From an uncultured Clostridia bacterium (GTDB lineage Bacteria; Bacillota; Clostridia; Oscillospirales; Ruminococcaceae): DNA of 20,510 nucleotides. The first letter of the stretch is position 1. Each line of letters begins with the position of its first letter. The notes below the pieces were generated by a model that was given only the letters and a program-made list of their open reading frames with translations, was not told where the DNA came from and searched no databases. Position numbers and translations under genes: made by a program. Below are positions 14,208 through 20,510 of this stretch, one piece after another. The stretch spans positions 1 through 20,510 of the forward strand of contig CAMWVO010000004.1 in the NCBI GenBank assembly GCA_947177695.1. The letters are read 5' to 3'.

Positions 14208-15977
14208 TTATTTTGCCGCAGCAATTTCATAAATCTTGCAGTATTTGCTTTCGTCCAACGTGCCGTATTTAATTCCCGGAGAGTATATGATACTAACCAT
14301 ATTCGGATCAAAATTTGCTGCTTTGAACGGTTCTTCCGCGTAGCTTATTTCTCCGCTTACCGATGTAGAGCTTGAAACCTTACTGCCTTTATAAGGATAA
14401 AGAGCAAAGGAAATTTCCAGATGATTATCGATCTTATCGGGATTCGTAAGCGCTTCATGAATGGAATTTGTATAGACCGTAGCACAGTTATGCCACCTTG
14501 CAAGACATTCCGCAGTTCCTACAAACATATTGCTGTCGCCTGCATTGTCGGAAATTACAAGCATTACATCTGCAAAATCGCAATACTTATGCAAAGGGTT
14601 ATGCGAATCCAGCAAATCCATTGCGTCACGGCATATTGCTATGCCTACTACGCAGTCCTTATATGGAAGCAGGGTAATATTGTCGTTCATTTCAATATCC
14701 TCGACAAGCAGCTTATATTGATTCACAGGATATTTTTTCTTATCAATTCCGTAGGCATCGGCTATTTTCTCAGTATAACCCATAGTAAAAGGAATCAGCT
14801 TGCTGTATTCGGTAATAACTTTCCATTTCCCGCCGACCTTTGCATATATGGCAGACACATTTTTATATGCATTGCCCGAATTTCCTTTATAATAACTTCC
14901 TGCCACAACAAGATTCAGATTTGAAGTAGAGTTAAGGTTATTTTCAAGGGTACTCAGCATATTTCTGTTTATAGACAGCTCCGGGAAAATAAGAATACTT
15001 GCCAAGCCGCTGTCCGCTTCCTTAATGCTGTTAGTTATAACATCATTTTGCTGGCTTTCTTCTGCAAATACCTCCAAGCCTATATTGCCGAAATTCAACC
15101 CCCTGTTTGCTTTTATATTAAGCTTTGAAAGGTTGTTTGCATATGAAGCCGCTGCCTTTAATGTTCCGTTTGAAAACAGTGCAGCAGAACTTAGTTCTCC
15201 GTAAACATTATTAAACTCTTTCAGTTCGGTATCGTTTAATATAATTCCTCTGATTTTCTGGAACGGACAGCTTCCTACCGTAAGCTTTTCCTCGTTCCAT
15301 TGTTTTTTTCCAAGTACGATCACAATATTTTTATAAACAAAATATTTAAGCTGATTTGATGCGCTGCAATGCTTGTCATAATTGAGCAAAAGTGCAAAAA
15401 CAAGCTTGTATTGATCTAATGCTGATTCGGCAGTTTTTATTTTTTCATTGTACCACGACTGATAATCAAATCCTGATGCATATTTTCTTTCCAATTCATT
15501 GTAATACTCCGCAACAAGACTGTCCGAAACATAATTGAAAAGATACCGATTTTTTTCGGATAAATACTTATAAAAGCATTCTGCGATAAATTCTTCCTCG
15601 GATAACACTTTTCTATCACTATTCCATATTGTAATAACAATGTGTATATCATCAGCAGAACTTTCCGCAACGTTTCCGTTATAATGATAAGTATGCCCAA
15701 TCAGTTTTCCGTCGTCTGACAGCATATCCTGAGATAACTGCACAAGCTTTATATCCTTGTCACAAGTAAGCATGAGGGACAACTCCGTATCATTACAAGT
15801 ATCCGCTCCCTGCGCATTAGGTATCTGAACGGAATTATTCAAAACATTTTCGGAAAAATAAAGTCTGCCGCTCTTTCCTTTTAATTCCACACAAATGATC
15901 TGCGAAGAATTAGAAATAATCTGCCATCCCATACAGCTCCCGATAGATATGTTTTGAATGTTGTATTTTTTTGTCAT
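14208..15977 (-). CDS. Carbon-nitrogen hydrolase-like (nitrilase superfamily) protein with a long N-terminal extension
   Basis: ATG at 15977 follows AAGGAGGTTATT. The 589-aa product is about twice the usual nitrilase length. Residues ~290-570 hold the superfamily's catalytic triad in order: E333 (LIFPELS), K393 (EYSKLIPF) and C449 (VVGIAICRDAMD). Further family-like strands are VMLVISDNAG and CATVYTNS. These enzymes cleave amide or nitrile C-N bonds, or transfer acyl groups. Residues 1-120 are strand-rich (IICVELKGKSGRLYF, IHIVITIW) and may be a small beta-sandwich. Residues 120-280 are helical and unrecognised. No signal peptide is seen. It starts the operon and is followed after 10 nt by the lectin-like gene. 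The substrate cannot be told. One guess is an amide in a cell-surface polymer reached through the lectin. Confidence 0.8.
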   Translation of the reverse strand: MTKKYNIQNISIGSCMGWQIISNSSQIICVELKGKSGRLYFSENVLNNSVQIPNAQGADTCNDTELSLMLTCDKDIKLVQLSQDMLSDDGKLIGHTYHYNGNVAESSADDIHIVITIWNSDRKVLSEEEFIAECFYKYLSEKNRYLFNYVSDSLVAEYYNELERKYASGFDYQSWYNEKIKTAESALDQYKLVFALLLNYDKHCSASNQLKYFVYKNIVIVLGKKQWNEEKLTVGSCPFQKIRGIILNDTELKEFNNVYGELSSAALFSNGTLKAAASYANNLSKLNIKANRGLNFGNIGLEVFAEESQQNDVITNSIKEADSGLASILIFPELSINRNMLSTLENNLNSTSNLNLVVAGSYYKGNSGNAYKNVSAIYAKVGGKWKVITEYSKLIPFTMGYTEKIADAYGIDKKKYPVNQYKLLVEDIEMNDNITLLPYKDCVVGIAICRDAMDLLDSHNPLHKYCDFADVMLVISDNAGDSNMFVGTAECLARWHNCATVYTNSIHEALTNPDKIDNHLEISFALYPYKGSKVSSSTSVSGEISYAEEPFKAANFDPNMVSIIYSPGIKYGTLDESKYCKIYEIAAAK

Positions 15978-16004
15978 AATAACCTCCTTAAAATTGATTG
16001 TTAT

Positions 16005-16031
16005 AGTATAGCATATTCAATGTACTATACT
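16005..16031 (-). promoter_or_regulatory. Extended -10 promoter overlapped by a 7-bp inverted repeat
   Basis: On the minus strand AGTATAG (16031-16025) and CTATACT (16011-16005) form a perfect inverted repeat 13 bp apart. The second arm contains TATACT preceded by TGC, an extended -10 box. No good -35 is seen. This arrangement suits a dimeric repressor covering the promoter of the CN-hydrolase/lectin operon. Confidence 0.55.
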
Positions 16032-16212
16032 TTATCTTTTGATCCAGTATATCTTATCTCAAATTTTGACAAAAATCAGCAGAAATCTGACAAATGGTAT
16101 AAAAATCGGAATGAAATGCACTCCAAGAAGATATTTCGTGCTTTTTATTGTATACGTAGTATACAGTGAAAGCAAAAAATGTCAAAAGCATTTCCGAACC
16201 GCTTCAAGACAG

Positions 16213-16388
16213 TCATGCATCAATGATTGAAAGAGCCTCGCTGTAGCTGCCTGAAGCAAAAACGCGGGAACTTATTTTGCTTGCCTCAGCTGCCATACCG
16301 TTTTCCTTCAAAGTCCTCTAATCAGACTGAATACATTCCCGTCCTGACCGATCAGTGGACAATCTGGTTTATTTCTTTCGGTTTCCAT
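16213..16388 (-). pseudogene. Decayed mobile-element-type hypothetical gene
   Basis: ATG at 16388 reads METERNKPDCPLIGQDGNVFSLI, then the frame breaks. The adjacent frame continues as RTLKENGMAAEASK...SRVFASGSYSEALSIIDA before a TGA at 16213-16215. CPLIGQDGN-x-F-x-L followed by an R-x-L-x-x-x-G-x-x-x-x-A helix and F-A-S-G-S-Y-x-E-A-L-x-I-I is a pattern I know from small conserved proteins carried by conjugative elements and prophages of Firmicutes. The two parts are joined by a small deletion, and the usual E-Y-V end is lost. It is not expressed as an intact protein. Confidence 0.65.
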
Positions 16389-16419
16389 TTTAATAGCTCC
16401 ATAAATTTATGCAATAAAA

Positions 16420-16457
16420 AAAGCCATGTTAAATATTTTTACGCTTAACATGGCTTT
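16420..16457 (-). terminator. Intrinsic terminator, probably of a lost tRNA gene
   Basis: AAAGCCATGTTAA and TTAACATGGCTTT (16420-16432 and 16445-16457) form a perfect 13-bp stem. On the minus strand TTTTATTGC extends the U-run after the stem. No protein gene ends just upstream on that strand. The only candidate is the tRNA 3' end at 16548-16570. Confidence 0.7.
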
Positions 16458-16547
16458 CTCTGTTTTGCACATATTTGATTTTAAATTTTTGATGATATTT
16501 ATTTTTAGAGTTCAAGTTCCTTGAAAATCTTTTTTCCTATGGAAAGA

Positions 16548-16570
16548 TGGTGCCGCTGACCGGACTTGAA
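16548..16570 (-). other. tRNA-Leu-like 3' end fragment (candidate attachment site scar)
   Basis: On the minus strand the segment begins TTCAAGTCC and ends GGTCAGCGGCACCA: a T loop, the 3' side of the T stem, a CAGCGGC acceptor strand, discriminator A and CCA. A partner acceptor strand GCCGCTG would fit tRNA-Leu. The bases before it (GACAA) do not pair as a T stem should, and no D or anticodon arm is found upstream. A tRNA terminator follows 90 nt on. The 3' ends of tRNA genes are common integration sites, so this may be an attachment site left by an element. The bases from 16571 to 16852 hold no gene that I can support. Confidence 0.55.
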
Positions 16571-16734
16571 TTGTCCGATTTGCTTTTTGTGATTTTTTGT
16601 AAACTTAAACAAATGGCTGTATTACGTCATTTGACAGCAAGTTACAACAATGATTTTATTGTAATTTCACGTAAATTATTGTATCAATAAAGACCAAACA
16701 ATGACCAAAAGCACAGGCATATTTCTGCAACAAC

Positions 16735-16775
16735 ATTTCGCCTCACTTTTTTAGTTGAGGCGAAATTTATGTTTT
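16735..16775 (+). terminator. Stem-loop, possible terminator
   Basis: ATTTCGCCTCA (16735-16745) pairs perfectly with TGAGGCGAAAT (16756-16766), followed by TTATGTTTT on the plus strand. No plus-strand gene remains upstream. It may have ended a lost gene, such as an integrase next to the tRNA. Confidence 0.45.
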
Positions 16776-16852
16776 ACTATAATATTGATTCAAGCAAACA
16801 TTATTTATGTCAGATTTATATAGTCCATCACCTCCTTAAATTTTGTGATTTA

Positions 16853-16937
16853 CTTACAGTCGTATCTCGCATTTTCAAAGATATGCCGTGACGGAGAAAT
16901 CTACTCCTCCGATCATGGCAATCAGAACCTTCTTCAT
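16853..16937 (-). pseudogene. mnmA: mnmA-like 5' remnant
   Basis: ATG at 16937 overlaps the nadA stop as ATGA. It reads MKKVLIAMIGGVDFSVTAYL and then hits TGA. This is the PP-loop start of tRNA 2-thiouridylase MnmA, normally MKKVLIAMSGGVDSSVAAYLL, with the SGGVDSS ATP loop damaged. Adding one base at each of two places would continue it as LKMRGYDCK, the expected next residues of the family. After that the similarity stops abruptly. The gene was thus once intact and coupled to nadA, then truncated and left to decay. A related PP-loop ATPase is a less likely origin. Confidence 0.7.
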
Positions 16938-17851
16938 GTTCCCAATTTCAGCATCTCATTGATACACTTCCGTGAAGCGGCAATCAGATCATCACTCATA
17001 ACGAGTTCTTCTCCGCCCGTTCCGTTTACTGCACGGTAAACATCCATAAGCGTGGTTGCCTGCATATTGTGGCAGACGCAGTCCTTGGAAAGCGGATAAA
17101 AGTTCTTTTCCGGGCATTTGTATTGCAAGTGCTCTACAATGCTGTTTTCTGTACCTATAACATATTCGCTCTTGATACCTTTCTCCGCATATGCAATGAT
17201 TTCCGTCGTGCTGCCGACGAAATCCGCTTCCTTTACAATATCGGGTTGACATTCGGGATGCAGCAATATTTCAGCTCCGGGGTGCTTGTTCCTTGCATTT
17301 TCTATGTCTGTTTTTGTGATTCGCAAATGCGTCGGACATCCACCGTGCACAAGCTTCAGTTCCTTTTCCGGAACCTGCTTTGCAACCCAATCGCCAAGAT
17401 TGCAGTCGGGAATAAACAGGATTTTGTCATTTGGAATACGGCGGATAATTTTGACCGCCGATGAAGATGTCACGCATACATCGCAGACAGTTTTCAGCTC
17501 TGCCGTGGTATTGATATAAGCGACTACAGTATAGTCCGGCATAGCGGCTTTCATCTGTCCGATCAAGTCTCTGTCCATTTGATCCGCCATCGGACAGCCG
17601 GCAATAGGATTCGCAAGAAGAACATTTTTCTGCGGAGATAATATCTTCACCGTTTCTGCCATAAAGCGTACGCCGCACATTAGAACGGTTTGCTCCTTCA
17701 CCTTTGCAGCCTCACAGCTGAGTCCGAAAGAATCTCCTATATAATCCGCAACTTCCCATATTTCCTGCTTCTGATATGCATGTGCAAGGATACATACACC
17801 TTTTTCTTTTTTTAATCGGATGATTTCATCCTGCAACTGTTGTATTGTCAA
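16934..17851 (-). CDS. nadA: Quinolinate synthase NadA
   Basis: The start is TTG at 17851 after AAAAGGAGTGG. The 305-aa product has the expected length. NadA condenses iminoaspartate with dihydroxyacetone phosphate to give quinolinate, the first ring intermediate of NAD, using a 4Fe-4S cluster. The three conserved cluster cysteines lie in LMCGVRFMAETV, LLHPECQP and KDCVCHNMQATTL. The substrate motifs ILAHAYQ, GDSFGLS and VVAYINTTAELK are intact. nadB and nadC are not in this window. The gene instead overlaps a broken mnmA start. No NAD-pathway operator could be recognised upstream. Confidence 0.95.
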   Translation of the reverse strand: MTIQQLQDEIIRLKKEKGVCILAHAYQKQEIWEVADYIGDSFGLSCEAAKVKEQTVLMCGVRFMAETVKILSPQKNVLLANPIAGCPMADQMDRDLIGQMKAAMPDYTVVAYINTTAELKTVCDVCVTSSSAVKIIRRIPNDKILFIPDCNLGDWVAKQVPEKELKLVHGGCPTHLRITKTDIENARNKHPGAEILLHPECQPDIVKEADFVGSTTEIIAYAEKGIKSEYVIGTENSIVEHLQYKCPEKNFYPLSKDCVCHNMQATTLMDVYRAVNGTGGEELVMSDDLIAASRKCINEMLKLGT

Positions 17852-18013
17852 ATAATTCCACTCCTTTTCGCTTCATCGGTTGCAGTGACAATGCTATATT
17901 CAAGTGTGTGAACACGCTCCGATAGAGCTATAAATTAATTCTCCAAAAGCTTGCATTCATTTTTCATATTTATTTTTTAAGCATACCTATCAATTTCGGC
18001 AATAAATATTTAT

Positions 18014-18586
18014 TTACCCGATCTCGCTGTATTCTTCTTCACAGCTTCTCATTGCAATTATCGTTTGCTCAATAAGACGATCAAGTTCCCAGCCTAACAT
18101 CTGAGCACCCCGTTCTATAACTTCACGGGAACAGCCGGCAGCAAAACCCTTGCTCTTATATTTTTTCTTTACGGATTTTAATTCAAGGTCTTGTACGCTT
18201 TTTGAAGGACGCATAATAGCAGCCGCTCCGATAAGTCCGGTAAGTTCATCAACGGCATATAAAACCTTTTCCATTTCATGTTCGGGGACTATGTCAACCG
18301 TCAGCATATAACCGTGACTGGCTGCGGCGTGTATGATACGTTCATCAACGCCGTTTTCACGCATTATTTCCTGTTCCTTTATGCAGTGCTGATCGGGGAA
18401 AAGCTCAAAATCAAGATCATGAAGAAGCCCGACTATTCCCCAAAATTCAGCTTCATCTCCATATCCGAGACTGCCCGCAAAATATTTCATAACGCCTTCC
18501 ACAGTAACTGCGTGTTTGAGATGAAATGTGTCCTTATTGTATTCTGTAAGCAGTTCCCACGCTGCCTGTCTGGTAAGCTCTGACAT
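18014..18586 (-). CDS. HD domain-containing hydrolase
   Basis: ATG at 18586 follows AAAGGAGTG. The 190-aa protein has the metal-binding HD pattern in order: H25 (FHLKHAVTVE), H56-D57 (GLLHDLDFE) and D113 (YAVDELTG), with ASHGY near 90. HD proteins of this size are phosphohydrolases acting on nucleotides or related phosphoesters. The substrate is unknown. A conserved feature of this subgroup is the block MRPSKSVQDLELKSVKKKYKSKGFAAG. It lies between metQ and nadA on the same strand. A hairpin precedes it and 162 nt separate it from nadA. Confidence 0.88.
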   Translation of the reverse strand: MSELTRQAAWELLTEYNKDTFHLKHAVTVEGVMKYFAGSLGYGDEAEFWGIVGLLHDLDFELFPDQHCIKEQEIMRENGVDERIIHAAASHGYMLTVDIVPEHEMEKVLYAVDELTGLIGAAAIMRPSKSVQDLELKSVKKKYKSKGFAAGCSREVIERGAQMLGWELDRLIEQTIIAMRSCEEEYSEIG

Positions 18587-18607
18587 TGTAAAACACTCCT
18601 TTAATAG

Positions 18608-18654
18608 TCAGTACCTCCGAAGTATTATGTTTCGGAGGTACTGATTTTATTTTT
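18608..18654. terminator. 14-bp hairpin between metQ and the HD gene
   Basis: TCAGTACCTCCGAA (18608-18621) pairs perfectly with TTCGGAGGTACTGA (18631-18644). The T-run (TTTTATTTTT) follows on the plus strand, while on the minus strand, where the genes lie, CTATTAAAGG follows. It is therefore a textbook terminator only for antisense transcription. For the met transcript it may be a 3'-end stabiliser. Confidence 0.6.
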
Positions 18655-18662
18655 CAAAAATA

Positions 18663-19601
18663 TCAGAAGATCGCTACAACTGCGCCTTCATAGGTTTCCT
18701 CAATATACTTCTTTACCTCATCGGTTTTGAGCACATTTACAAGTGCGGTGATCTTTTCGGAATTTTCATCGCCGTTTCTTACCGCAATAATATTTGCGTA
18801 TGTTTGAGCTGCAGAACCGGACGCATTCTCAACTGCAATAGCGTCATTTGAACTCAGTCCTGCCGCAAGAGCATAGTTGCCGTTTATTACCGCAAGTGAA
18901 CCCTCATCACTGTTATTGAACTGCGCCGCAACAGTATCAGCCTGAACTGCTGTGATATTGAAGCCGTGGTCGTCAACAATATCAAGCGTTGTAACTCCGT
19001 CGACCGCATTTGCTCCGTCGGGAAGTGTGATAAGACCTTCCTGTGCAAGCAGAAGCAGCGCTCTTGTTTCATTGCTGTCATCTGCCGGAATTACTATACT
19101 TGCGTTTTCGGGAACATCTTCAATGCTGCTCACACCGTTTCCGTAGAGTCCAAAAGGCTCATAGTGGATAAGCGCAGCAGAAACGAGGTCTGTTCCGTTT
19201 GCTTCATTGTAGCTGTTAAGATACGGAGAGTGCTGAAAATAGTTTGCGTCAAGCTCACCGTCGTAAAGAGCCTTATTAGGAAGCACATAATCATCATAAA
19301 TGGTGATCTGAAGGTCATAGCCCTGATCCGCAAGCGTCTGCTTAACAAATTCAAGTACCTCGCCGTGAGGAGTTGATGTAGCGCCGACCTTAATAACATT
19401 GTCTTTGGGAGAAGCAGCTTCGCTGTCTGCCGCTGTTTCGGCATCTGCTTCGGCAGGTGCAGCAGCGGATGTATCTGCATTAGTATTTGCGGCTTCGGAA
19501 GTTGTATCGGCAGCGCCGGTATTTGATGATGCGCAGCCTGCAAATGCAAAAGCGGAAAGTGAAAGCGCCAGAACGGCGGATGTAATATTTTTTATCTTCA
19601 T
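18663..19601 (-). CDS. metQ: Methionine ABC transporter substrate-binding lipoprotein MetQ
   Basis: ATG at 19601 follows AAAAGGAGAAATC. The 312-aa product has a lipoprotein signal peptide with lipobox FAGC (Cys23), then an Ala/Glu/Thr-rich linker to about residue 70. The NlpA/MetQ domain follows: VIKVGATSTPHGEVLEFV, LQITIYDDYVLPNKAL, LDANYFQHSPYL. It binds methionine outside the cell and delivers it to the MetNI pump. An intact metI lies upstream on the same strand. Relatives can carry D-methionine or similar amino acids, so the exact ligand is inferred. Confidence 0.93.
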   Translation of the reverse strand: MKIKNITSAVLALSLSAFAFAGCASSNTGAADTTSEAANTNADTSAAAPAEADAETAADSEAASPKDNVIKVGATSTPHGEVLEFVKQTLADQGYDLQITIYDDYVLPNKALYDGELDANYFQHSPYLNSYNEANGTDLVSAALIHYEPFGLYGNGVSSIEDVPENASIVIPADDSNETRALLLLAQEGLITLPDGANAVDGVTTLDIVDDHGFNITAVQADTVAAQFNNSDEGSLAVINGNYALAAGLSSNDAIAVENASGSAAQTYANIIAVRNGDENSEKITALVNVLKTDEVKKYIEETYEGAVVAIF

Positions 19602-19654
19602 AATTGATTTCTCCTTTTAATAACTAATTTTTACTTTGATATGACGTTTACATT

Positions 19655-19723
19655 TCAGAGCGGAAGCTCACATCGCCCGAAACGGTAATTCTCCCGAAGG
19701 AGTTTTTCAAAAATATTGTTCAT
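19655..19723 (-). CDS. Possible 22-aa small protein between metI and metQ
   Basis: ATG at 19723 follows TAAGGAAGGA, 18 nt after the metI stop, and reads MNNIFEKLLRENYRFGRCELPL before TGA. The binding site and spacing are as good as those of neighbouring genes, and no other gene uses that site. Inside it, CTCC-TTCG-GGAG forms a stable UUCG tetraloop hairpin. It could be a true small protein or a translated intergenic leader of metQ. No homolog is known to me. Confidence 0.4.
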   Translation of the reverse strand: MNNIFEKLLRENYRFGRCELPL

Positions 19724-19741
19724 AAATATATCCTTCCTTAT

Positions 19742-20419
19742 TTATTTTGAAATGCGCTTATCTGTTTTTTTAGCGATCAGCATTCCTATCTCCTGAATAA
19801 GCTGAACGATCACTAAAGTAAGCAGCACACATATCCATATGATATTATTATTGAAGCGTTGGTAGCCATAGGTTATCGCTATCATTCCCAGACCTCCGCC
19901 GCCGATAGTTCCCGCCATCGCCGAATAACCCAGTATAGTAACAAGGGAGATCACCGCACCCACGATAAGAGACGGCTTTGCTTCGGGAATAAGCACTTTT
20001 CGGATTATTCCAAATGAAGACGTACCCATCGCCTGAGCCGCTTCAATAACTCCGCTGTCAACTTCCTTGATAGAAGATTCCACCATTCGGGCAACGTATG
20101 GAGCTGCGGCAATTATCAGGGTAACTATCATTGCTTTATTTCCGAGACTTGTTCCAACGATCAGTTTTGCCGCGGGAAGCGCCGCTATCATAAGTATAAC
20201 AAAGGGAATGCTTCTGAAAATATTAACTGCAAATCCAAGTATTTTATTTAACCACGGAAGTGCGCATATCCCGTTTTTATCGGTAACGCTTAACAGCACT
20301 CCTAACGGAAGTCCTATGATATACGAAAAAAACGCCGACACGAATGTCATATATATCGTTTCCCAGATACCAAGCTGCAAAACGCCTTTATCAATAAGCT
20401 GCTGCAAAAGATCTTTCAT
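19742..20419 (-). CDS. metI: Methionine ABC transporter permease MetI
   Basis: ATG at 20419 gives a 225-aa inner-membrane protein with five hydrophobic segments. The EAA loop lies at 126-149 (EAAQAMGTSSFGIIRKVLIP), which docks on the MetN ATPase. Other family marks are FRSIPFVILMIAALP near 68-82 and GYSAMAGTIGGGGLG near 165-178. It forms the channel through which methionine passes. The start is unusual: no ribosome binding site lies close to the ATG. GGAGG is about 35 nt upstream, beyond a double palindrome. metN should lie just outside the window. Confidence 0.94.
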   Translation of the reverse strand: MKDLLQQLIDKGVLQLGIWETIYMTFVSAFFSYIIGLPLGVLLSVTDKNGICALPWLNKILGFAVNIFRSIPFVILMIAALPAAKLIVGTSLGNKAMIVTLIIAAAPYVARMVESSIKEVDSGVIEAAQAMGTSSFGIIRKVLIPEAKPSLIVGAVISLVTILGYSAMAGTIGGGGLGMIAITYGYQRFNNNIIWICVLLTLVIVQLIQEIGMLIAKKTDKRISK

Positions 20420-20460
20420 AATTTATGACCATTTTCCGATAAGGGAAAATGTATCCTCCT
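20417..20460 (-). repeat. Double-palindrome element between RBS and start, copy A
   Basis: On the minus strand: GGAGGATA, the hairpin CATTTTCC-(CTTATC)-GGAAAATG, GT, then CATAAATTATG ending in the metI start codon. The arms are identical to the copy before the radical SAM gene (8230-8272). The six loop bases resemble the reverse complement of that copy's loop, allowing one shift. Confidence 0.7.
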
Positions 20461-20510
20461 CTCCTGATGTTTTACGGATTTGAGAAAACCAAAGCTTTTT
20501 CTTAGTTTCA

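Noticed and set aside
14198..14311. Upstream extension of the lectin-like ORF
   Set aside because: It lies inside the CN-hydrolase gene. The RBS at about 14205-14210 and the PA-IIL-like N-terminus point to ATG at 14197.
16227..16448. 73-aa plus-strand ORF
   Set aside because: It is antisense to the decayed mobile-element gene and runs into the terminator stem. It has no ribosome binding site.
16548..16640. Complete tRNA gene
   Set aside because: Only the T loop, the 3' T-stem side, the acceptor 3' strand and CCA are present. No D arm, anticodon arm or pairing T-stem 5' strand was found.
17852..17970. Minus-strand frame MKNECKLLEN-stop-FIALSERVHTLEYSIVTATDEAKRSGII ending at the nadA start
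   Set aside because: It has an in-frame stop, no ribosome binding site and no start codon after the stop. It may be a relic or chance; I cannot support a gene.
20425..20510. C-terminus of metN in the last 80 bases
   Set aside because: One minus-strand frame reads to a TAA at about 20424, but its end (EEDTFSLIGKWS) comes from the repeated palindrome, and another copy of that peptide exists where no metN is present. The true metN stop cannot be placed.

Overview
The window looks like a chromosomal segment of a low-to-moderate GC Firmicute close to Ruminococcus (Clostridia). This rests on strong AGGAGG ribosome binding sites, near-consensus sigma-A promoters (one is TTGACA-17-TATAAT), frequent TTG/GTG starts and the gene families seen. 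I cannot name a species.

Layout. (1) 1-3508, plus strand: a promoter, a leader with a 9-codon upstream ORF and an 11-bp hairpin, and an HTH regulator gene broken by one extra A in an A8 run. Three copies of a ~62-bp repeat at a 92-93-bp period follow. Then comes a promoter-led operon of a 75-aa orphan, two DUF2589 proteins and a probable nuclease. (2) 3509-7100: a GNAT acetyltransferase, an FMN/iron-sulfur-type flavoprotein and a membrane GGDEF protein, separated by clear terminators. (3) 7177-15977, minus strand: an unusual accessory cluster. In transcription order it has a carbon-nitrogen hydrolase-like protein with a long N-terminal extension, a small protein whose C-terminus matches the calcium site of LecB/PA-IIL lectins, a terminator, a ~1150-aa protein (probable beta-propeller, Ig/transthyretin-like domain, amphipathic helices, hydrophobic C-terminus), two beta-rich proteins and a radical SAM/SPASM enzyme. 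(4) 15978-16937: a scar region with an operator-like promoter, a decayed mobile-element gene, a tRNA terminator, the 3' end of a tRNA-Leu with no body, and the first ~30 codons of an mnmA-like gene. (5) 16934-20510, minus strand: housekeeping genes nadA, an HD-domain hydrolase, metQ, a possible 22-aa ORF and metI. metN is presumably just outside the window.

The part most likely to hold an undescribed system is region 3, perhaps together with the DUF2589/nuclease operon. Lectin, propeller and membrane-helix modules without signal peptides, next to a CN-hydrolase and a radical SAM enzyme, suggest a sugar-recognising, membrane-active assembly. That is inference from architecture only. A second notable item is a 44-bp double-palindrome element found twice, each time between the ribosome binding site and the start codon (radical SAM gene and metI).
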